Positions 1 to 4,009 of a stretch of DNA of 11,314 nucleotides are shown here, in pieces. The number at the start of each line of letters is the position of its first letter. Position 1 is the stretch's first letter. The notes below the pieces were generated by a model that saw only the letters and a list, made by a program, of their open reading frames with translations, was not told the origin of the DNA and did not search any database. The stretch lies in assembly GCA_900549545.1 (NCBI GenBank), contig URPA01000061.1, forward strand, positions 1-11,314. The letters run 5' to 3'. A program made the translations under genes and the position numbers. Origin of the DNA: an uncultured Eubacteriales bacterium (GTDB lineage: Bacteria > Bacillota > Clostridia > Oscillospirales > Oscillospiraceae).

Positions 1-34
1 GCCGAAGTTTTGGCAGATAGTGTTGCACTTGCTT

Positions 35-76
35 GACAATCCGCCCTGTCAGCCGCAGGCTGACTGAGGGATTGTC
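35..76. repeat. Palindromic repeat unit, left copy
   Basis: GACAATCC (35-42) pairs with GGATTGTC (69-76), and TCAGCC (49-54) pairs with GGCTGA (58-63) around a 3-base loop, giving a long interrupted stem. Read on the minus strand the unit contains CCCTCAG followed by a short hairpin, the same plan as the unit at 125-170 on the plus strand. I recall similar palindromic units scattered between genes in Oscillospiraceae genomes; copy number cannot be seen here. It has no coding potential. Confidence 0.6.
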
Positions 77-124
77 CTCCGCAATACGATTCGCTTAACT
101 GCTCAAAATATCGCTCATTTACGA

Positions 125-170
125 CCCCTCAGGCGCTTCGCGCCAGCTCCCCTTACGCAGGGGGCGCCTT
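125..170. repeat. Palindromic repeat unit, right copy
   Basis: After CCCCTCA (125-131) comes a hairpin with GGCGC (132-136), loop TTC, and GCGCC (140-144). A second pairing follows between CTCCCC (147-152) and the G-run at 160-164. The order CCCTCA, small GC hairpin, then AGCTCCCC hairpin is typical of interspersed non-coding repeats in Clostridia (from memory, not searched). It lies in opposite orientation to the unit at 35-76. Confidence 0.6.
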
Positions 171-220
171 TGGAGAGTGCAAATCTGCGGTGATGCGCTC
201 TGAAATACATCTGATTGCAT

Positions 221-244
221 AGCCTTACGCAGCGAGGCTTTTTT
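221..244 (+). terminator. Weak intrinsic terminator
   Basis: AGCCT (221-225) pairs with AGGCT (235-239) and six T residues follow (239-244). The stem is only five pairs, so this is a weak call. It would end a plus-strand transcript entering from upstream of the window. The loop repeats CCTTACGCAG, which also occurs at 151-160. Confidence 0.4.
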
Positions 245-475
245 GTTGCCTCTTACGGTATTTTATATTTTTTATTATAACTTGCGCCCGGCATTTTGGC
301 AAGAATTATAGAACTGACCTGTCAGGGAATCCGGCGGGCGGCAGTGCGCGCCGACATTCACCCGCCATCATCCCGTCCTGTGGGATAGATGATACTCCAT
401 GGCGGCGGTTTATTAGCGCGAAGAAAGGAAGAAATGGAAACATTGTAAATTTTGAATAAAAATGCCGCAACCCCC
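245..475. other. Non-coding stretch before plsC, with a stem-loop
   Basis: I see no open frame here with a ribosome binding site or a recognisable product. Its one notable structure is at 362-405: CCGCC, ATCAT and CCC (362-374) can pair with GGG (382-384), ATGAT (389-393) and GGCGG (401-405), with two bulges on the 3' side. There is no T-run after it, so it is not an intrinsic terminator. It lies upstream of the plsC promoter, so it would not be in that transcript. Confidence 0.4.
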
Positions 476-503
476 TTGGCAAAATTTTTTCCGGCGGTAT
501 AAT
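476..503 (+). promoter_or_regulatory. Sigma-A promoter for plsC
   Basis: TTGGCA (476-481) and a perfect TATAAT (498-503) are separated by 16 bases. Transcription would begin near 510, giving a leader of about 35 bases before the plsC start. It is the only good promoter ahead of plsC. Confidence 0.75.
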
Positions 504-544
504 GGTCTTAAAAGAATCTTAAAGGTTTTGAAGGATGTGTAGCT

Positions 545-1369
545 ATGGTAAACATTATCGTTTTTGCTGTTCTGGCGCTGATTGCCGCCGTCTTGCTCTG
601 CGCCCTGTGCAGTATCAAGGCGTGGGTCGGGTTATTTATTTTTCTGGGGCTGTTTGTCCTGTTCCAGTTTTTGTACCTTCTGGTGTTCTATGCCGCCTCC
701 CTCACGGTGGACCGCTCCAAGCCCCTGCCAAAGCAAAACAAGCTCTGCCGCGCGGGTGTTGCCAATGTCATCGGCATGATGTGTGCCTACGCCGGGGTGC
801 GCCCTCATTTTTCGGGGCTGGAGCTGCTGCCAACGGACAGGCGCTTTGTCCTCGTATGCAACCACCGCTCTATTTTTGACCCGCTCATCATCATGGACAA
901 GCTGAGAAAATACAACATTTCCTTTGTCTCCAAGCCCTCAAACCTCAAGATTCCCTTTGCCGGGCGCATCGCCTATGGCGCGGGCTTTCTCGCTATCGAC
1001 AGGGAAAATGACCGCAACGCCCTGAAAACCATTCTCACCGCGGCGGACTATATAAAGCGGGACATATGCTCCATGGGCGTCTACCCCGAGGGCAGCCGCT
1101 CCAAGACCGATGAGATGCTCCCCTTCCACGCGGGCAGCTTCAAGATAGCCCAGCGGGCAAACGCTCCCCTCGTCATCACGGTCATCTACGGCTCGGAGAA
1201 GATAAAGAAAAACCTCCTGCACCGCAGGACTGATGTGTACCTTGATGTTCTGGAAGTTCTGCCGAGTGAAAAGGTGAAGGCCATGAGCACGGCGGAGCTG
1301 TCGGAATACAGCCGGGCGCTGATTCAGGCGCGGCTTGACGAGCGCGCGGGGAGTGAACAGCATGGATAA
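545..1369 (+). CDS. plsC: 1-acyl-sn-glycerol-3-phosphate acyltransferase (PlsC/LPLAT family)
   Basis: This 274-residue membrane enzyme is expected to acylate lysophosphatidic acid to phosphatidic acid, the second acylation of phospholipid synthesis. Two hydrophobic segments (about 4-23 and 27-50) anchor it. The acyltransferase signature follows: NHRSIFD (106-112) carries the catalytic H-x4-D pair H107/D112, and PEGSRS (181-186) is the EG(T/S)R glycerol-phosphate-binding motif. Length is slightly above the usual ~240 because of the N-terminal membrane part. GAAGGA (530-535) lies nine bases before the ATG at 545 and decides the start. The 3' end overlaps the next gene by 8 bases, indicating co-transcription and translational coupling. 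The family call is secure; the acyl donor and exact lysophospholipid are inferred. Confidence 0.9.
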   Translation: MVNIIVFAVLALIAAVLLCALCSIKAWVGLFIFLGLFVLFQFLYLLVFYAASLTVDRSKPLPKQNKLCRAGVANVIGMMCAYAGVRPHFSGLELLPTDRRFVLVCNHRSIFDPLIIMDKLRKYNISFVSKPSNLKIPFAGRIAYGAGFLAIDRENDRNALKTILTAADYIKRDICSMGVYPEGSRSKTDEMLPFHAGSFKIAQRANAPLVITVIYGSEKIKKNLLHRRTDVYLDVLEVLPSEKVKAMSTAELSEYSRALIQARLDERAGSEQHG

Positions 1370-2090
1370 AATTGCCCTTGTAACAGGCGCCTCGCGTGGG
1401 ATAGGCGCGGCCATTGCGCGCGCCCTCTCCAATGAGGGGTACGACCTATGCCTCAACTATCTGACGAATAAGGACCTTGCGGAAAATCTGGCCGAGGAGC
1501 TGCGCGGCCCCGGCTGCCGTGTAATCTCGCACAGGGCCGATGTTGCGTATTATGACCAGGTGCAGGCGATGTTCCGGCGCATTGAGCGGGAGCTCGGCCC
1601 GGTGTCCCTGCTTGTCAATAACGCGGGCATTTCCCTCCACGCGCAGATTCAGGACACGCTCCCCTGCCAGTGGCAGCGGATAATGGCGGTGAACGCCGGG
1701 GGCTGCTATAACTGCATAAGCGCCGCCCTGCCTGCCATGCTCGAGGCACACGAGGGCTGCATAATCAATCTCAGCTCCATCTGGGGCAGCCGCGCCGCCT
1801 CCTGCGAATCGGCCTACGCCGCCTCGAAGCACGCGGTGGAGGGTCTGAGCCGCTCTCTCGCCGCCGAGCTTGCGCCGAGCCATATCAGGGTCAACTGCAT
1901 TGCCCCCGGCGTTATCGAGACAGATATGCTCACCATGCTTGAGGAGGAGACCATCGAGGAGGTCCGCCTTGAGATGCCGCTCGAGCGCTTTGGCCGCACT
2001 GATGACGCGGCGCAGGCGGCGGTGTACCTCGCCAAGGCCGAATATGTCACTGGAACTGTGCTGACCGTGGACGGTGGATTTACGCTGTAA
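1362..2090 (+). CDS. SDR-family NAD(P)-dependent reductase, FabG-like (possibly YmfI-type EF-P 5-aminopentanone reductase)
   Basis: A classical short-chain dehydrogenase/reductase of 242 residues. The cofactor motif TGASRGIG is at 8-15, NNAG at 86-89, and the catalytic tetrad is N111, S139, Y152 and K156. IAPGVIETDM (180-189) is the usual post-catalytic segment. The ATG at 1362 is chosen because GGGAG (1349-1353) precedes it and the protein then begins MDKIALVTGA, as SDRs do; a TTG nine codons upstream is in frame but has no support. It overlaps plsC in another frame. The gene could be a 3-oxoacyl-ACP reductase. However, the segment SSIWGSRAASCESAYAASK resembles, as I remember them, Clostridia proteins assigned as YmfI, which reduces the 5-aminopentanone group on elongation factor P. 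Family assignment is firm; substrate is open. Confidence 0.88.
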   Translation: MDKIALVTGASRGIGAAIARALSNEGYDLCLNYLTNKDLAENLAEELRGPGCRVISHRADVAYYDQVQAMFRRIERELGPVSLLVNNAGISLHAQIQDTLPCQWQRIMAVNAGGCYNCISAALPAMLEAHEGCIINLSSIWGSRAASCESAYAASKHAVEGLSRSLAAELAPSHIRVNCIAPGVIETDMLTMLEEETIEEVRLEMPLERFGRTDDAAQAAVYLAKAEYVTGTVLTVDGGFTL

Positions 2091-2097
2091 TCCTTTT

Positions 2098-2132
2098 GGC
2101 TGCTTAACCCGTGGGTTTGGCTGCCTCTTTTT
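2098..2132 (+). terminator. Intrinsic terminator after the plsC-SDR operon
   Basis: GGC, GCT and AACC (2098-2109) pair with GGTT, GGC and GCC (2114-2125), with T-T mismatches between the blocks, followed by T-rich 2126-2132. It lies eight bases past the SDR stop codon. Confidence 0.65.
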
Positions 2133-2175
2133 AGTTGTATAAAATCTTCGCTATTGTGGGACAATACACTCAGCG

Positions 2176-2197
2176 GCCCGCATATACTGTATCGGGC
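2176..2197. promoter_or_regulatory. Palindrome overlapping a possible mazF promoter -10
   Basis: GCCCG (2176-2180) mirrors CGGGC (2193-2197), and ATA (2182-2184) mirrors TAT (2190-2192). A -10-like TATACT (2183-2188) sits inside. The matching -35 is poor: GGGACA at 2158-2163, 19 bases away. An operator-like site is possible, but the promoter is not convincing. Confidence 0.3.
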
Positions 2198-2259
2198 GGC
2201 ACTTTTAAGCGGACGCAGGATTTCAGGCGCGTCTGTTTATTACGGAGTGTGAATGATCC

Positions 2260-2601
2260 ATGGTCAAACGAGGAGATATATATTATGCCGACCTCAGCCC
2301 GGTAGTCGGCAGCGAGCAGGGCGGCATGCGCCCCGTGCTGATAGTCCAGAACGACACCGGCAACCGGCACAGCCCCACGGTGATTGCCGCCGCAATAACC
2401 AGCCAGACGGGCAAAGCCCGGCTGCCCACCCACATTGAGCTGACAGGGCAGAGCGTTGGCCTTAACAGGGACAGCGTCATTCTGCTTGAGCAGATACGCA
2501 CCATTGATAAATCCCGCCTGCGTGAGCGTATGGGGCGGCTTGATGACGGCACCATGACCGCCGTGGACAATGCCCTTGCTGTGAGCTTCGGGCTGAATTA
2601 G
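2260..2601 (+). CDS. mazF: MazF/PemK-family endoribonuclease toxin
   Basis: A 113-residue MazF (EndoA/NdoA-like) toxin, a ribosome-independent mRNA interferase that cleaves single-stranded RNA at short sequences. It matches the Bacillus subtilis protein closely from memory: KRGDIYYADLSPVVGSEQGG at 3-22, RPVLIVQND at 24-32, and RDSVILLEQIRTIDK at 70-84. The two catalytic residues align as R24 and T47. Length is normal. The ATG at 2260 follows GGAG (2244-2247) by 12 bases, slightly long; another ATG at 2253 is in a different frame and yields no known protein. The usual MazE/EndoAI antitoxin gene directly upstream is absent: the 169-base gap holds no ribbon-helix-helix-like frame. A strong terminator follows at 2624-2673. 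Substrate sequence cannot be predicted. Confidence 0.95.
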   Translation: MVKRGDIYYADLSPVVGSEQGGMRPVLIVQNDTGNRHSPTVIAAAITSQTGKARLPTHIELTGQSVGLNRDSVILLEQIRTIDKSRLRERMGRLDDGTMTAVDNALAVSFGLN

Positions 2602-2623
2602 TTGAGTAAAAACTGAATTTTTT

Positions 2624-2673
2624 CCCCGTCGCATCATATTATTTAATGATAATATGATGTGGCGGGTTTTGTT
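2624..2673 (+). terminator. Strong intrinsic terminator after mazF
   Basis: CATCATATTAT (2632-2642) pairs perfectly with ATAATATGATG (2649-2659) around a 6-base loop. The stem extends through CCCG (2625-2628) with CGGG (2663-2666) and three more pairs including G-U. The 18-pair stem is followed by TTTTGTT (2667-2673). The next gene's ATG starts at 2674, so the terminator and that gene's translation start region overlap. Confidence 0.85.
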
Positions 2674-3156
2674 ATGGAGTGTGGAAAATACATAATAACT
2701 GACGGCAAGCGCGGCGTGGGTACGCTCAGGGCATGGCAGGACGGGCTTTATACGCTTCTGGAGGCGTCAGCCGAGCCGCAGGAGGGTTTAACGCGCCTGT
2801 ATGTCTCCGGCGGCGGCAAAAGCACATGTATCGGGCTGATGGTGCCGGAGGGCGGCCTTCTGAAGCTGCGGCGCAGGCTCAGTAAGCTTGATATGCGGAA
2901 GCTGCCGCACATTGAAACAGTCAGCACCTGCCCTCCGGAGAAGGCGGCGAGAGCTGAGCCTCCTGCCCCGGAAAAAAAGCCGGAAGAGCAGCCCGCCGCG
3001 CCTGCGGAAGTCTGGCGGCCCATGCCCGACGGCAGCCTTGTGCTGACAACAGCAGAGGGAAGATTCCTCGCCCTGCCCGCGAAGCTCCGCCGTAAGCCGC
3101 CGGGAGTCAGGCTTTATGTGATAAATGACCAAGAATATTTGCTGTTCCACTTTTAG
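2674..3156 (+). CDS. Hypothetical protein, Oscillospiraceae-type
   Basis: A 160-residue protein that I cannot assign a function. It has no signal peptide or membrane segment and looks cytosolic. The N-terminal part (about 1-90) contains GTLRAWQDGLYTLLEA and LMVPEGGLLKLRRRL, a pattern I have seen in uncharacterised Oscillospiraceae proteins. A Pro/Ala/Glu/Lys-rich linker follows (about 100-125), then a short C-terminal part with WRPMPDGSLVL and RLYVINDQEYLLFHF. The start is uncertain: ATG 2674 has only a weak GGCGGG (2661-2666), which is buried in the mazF terminator stem; GTG 2659 lies inside that stem. No separate promoter is visible, so expression may depend on read-through from mazF. The stop codon TAG is formed by the end of the MITE-like element at 3154-3316. 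Confidence 0.7.
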   Translation: MECGKYIITDGKRGVGTLRAWQDGLYTLLEASAEPQEGLTRLYVSGGGKSTCIGLMVPEGGLLKLRRRLSKLDMRKLPHIETVSTCPPEKAARAEPPAPEKKPEEQPAAPAEVWRPMPDGSLVLTTAEGRFLALPAKLRRKPPGVRLYVINDQEYLLFHF

Positions 3157-3316
3157 CAAACGAGGAACAAACTGTCGGCGGCGTCTTGCGGACAATTTGC
3201 GCCCTGATTTTGTCAGTTTTTCTTGCAATACACAAAGTATGGCTGCAAAAAACTTCCTTCATCAGAACCCAAATTCTCTCGCAATTCGCTCTTGACAATT
3301 TATTCCTCGTTTGCTA
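3154..3316. mobile_element. MITE-like element with 21-bp imperfect inverted ends and TA flanks
   Basis: Positions 3154-3176 and 3294-3316 are inverted copies, matching at 21 of 23 positions; the outer 14 bases, TAGCAAACGAGGAA, are identical. The ends begin with TA, so the unit proper is 3156-3314 with a TA duplication on each side, as in elements mobilised by Tc1/mariner/IS630-type transposases. The ~160-base interior has no coding frame. It contains a CAAA/TGTC with GACA/TTTG pairing (3168-3199) and a small CTGA/TCAG hairpin with T5 (3204-3221) that may act as a weak terminator. Removing the unit and one TA leaves the upstream gene's frame with TAT then TGA, one residue longer. Mobility and copy number are inferred. 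Confidence 0.7.
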
Positions 3317-3345
3317 TTGAGAATTTTAAAAAAACCTGTTATAAT
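3317..3345 (+). promoter_or_regulatory. Extended -10 promoter for the cytidylate-kinase-like gene
   Basis: TTGAGA (3317-3322) and TATAAT (3340-3345) are 17 bases apart, with TGT directly before the -10 (extended -10). Transcription would start near 3352, about 30 bases before the gene. The -35 begins one base outside the right end of the inverted-repeat element. A second -35-like TTGACA (3292-3297) lies inside that element, but its partner TATTGA is poor. Confidence 0.75.
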
Positions 3346-3382
3346 TTATTCATAACAAAGCATCCCGAAAGGAGCGACAGAT

Positions 3383-3982
3383 ATGATAATCACAATCGGC
3401 AGAGAGCACGGCAGCAATGGGCACGATGTGGCCCGCGAGCTGGAAAAGACCCTTGGCTACACCTGCTACGATAAAGAGATAGTGGACCACGCATCGGAAA
3501 ATTCCAGCTTCAGCAAGGAGATTTTCCATTCCTACGACGAAAAGCGCGTCTCCCCGTACATAGTCCCCCTGCCCCACTACATGGGCATGAGCGAGGGCTT
3601 CCGCCTGAATATGCAGGTGGCCTCCGCCCAGTTTGACGCTATCCGCGCCCTCGCTGACAAGGGCAACTGCATCTTCGTTGGCCGCTGTGCCGACTATATT
3701 CTGCGCAACCGCAAGGATCTTCTGCGCGTGTTCATCATGGCGGATGAGGATTTCCGTGTAGAAACGCTGATGAAGCGCAAGGGCATCACCGCCGAGCAGG
3801 CAAAGAAGCTGCTCAAAGAGGTGGACAAGGACCGCTCCAGCTACTACCGCTATTACACCGACCAGATTTGGGGCGAAGCGGGCAACTATGACCTGTGCAT
3901 CAACAGCGCACAGCTCGGCGTGCAGGGCGTGGCCGCGGTTATTAAAGCATACCTTGAGCAGATGGAGAAAAACGCAAAATAA
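3383..3982 (+). CDS. Cytidylate kinase-like family protein
   Basis: A 199-residue P-loop-type kinase of the Cytidylate_kin_2 family. It starts with MIITIGREHGSNGHDVA, where GREHGSNG (6-13) replaces the classical Walker A motif and lacks the usual GK(S/T) lysine, as is normal in this family. CIFVGRCADYIL (96-107) and DKDRSSYYRYYTD (148-160) match the family's core and lid-like regions, ending with YDLCINS (169-175). Nucleotide phosphorylation is assumed from the family name; the true substrate is generally unproven, and this is not the canonical Cmk of pyrimidine metabolism. AAAGGAG (3368-3374) lies eight bases before the ATG. It has its own promoter at 3317-3345. The YfhO-type gene follows 27 bases later with no terminator in the gap. 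Confidence 0.88.
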   Translation: MIITIGREHGSNGHDVARELEKTLGYTCYDKEIVDHASENSSFSKEIFHSYDEKRVSPYIVPLPHYMGMSEGFRLNMQVASAQFDAIRALADKGNCIFVGRCADYILRNRKDLLRVFIMADEDFRVETLMKRKGITAEQAKKLLKEVDKDRSSYYRYYTDQIWGEAGNYDLCINSAQLGVQGVAAVIKAYLEQMEKNAK

Positions 3983-4009
3983 TTCCTCCGTCTGAAAGGC
4001 GGTACTTCG

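Noticed and set aside
264..280. TATATT/TATAAC-like boxes as a promoter in the non-coding start region
   Set aside because: No -35 at a proper distance; the stretch is simply AT-rich.
1..475. A structured RNA gene or CRISPR array in the opening non-coding region
   Set aside because: The repeats are palindromic units in opposite orientation, not regularly spaced direct repeats, and no tRNA, 6S or riboswitch core could be recognised.
2156..2305. GTG-initiated frame overlapping the mazF start as a possible antitoxin
   Set aside because: It has no ribosome binding site, no ribbon-helix-helix or MazE-like pattern, and shares most of its end with mazF in another frame.
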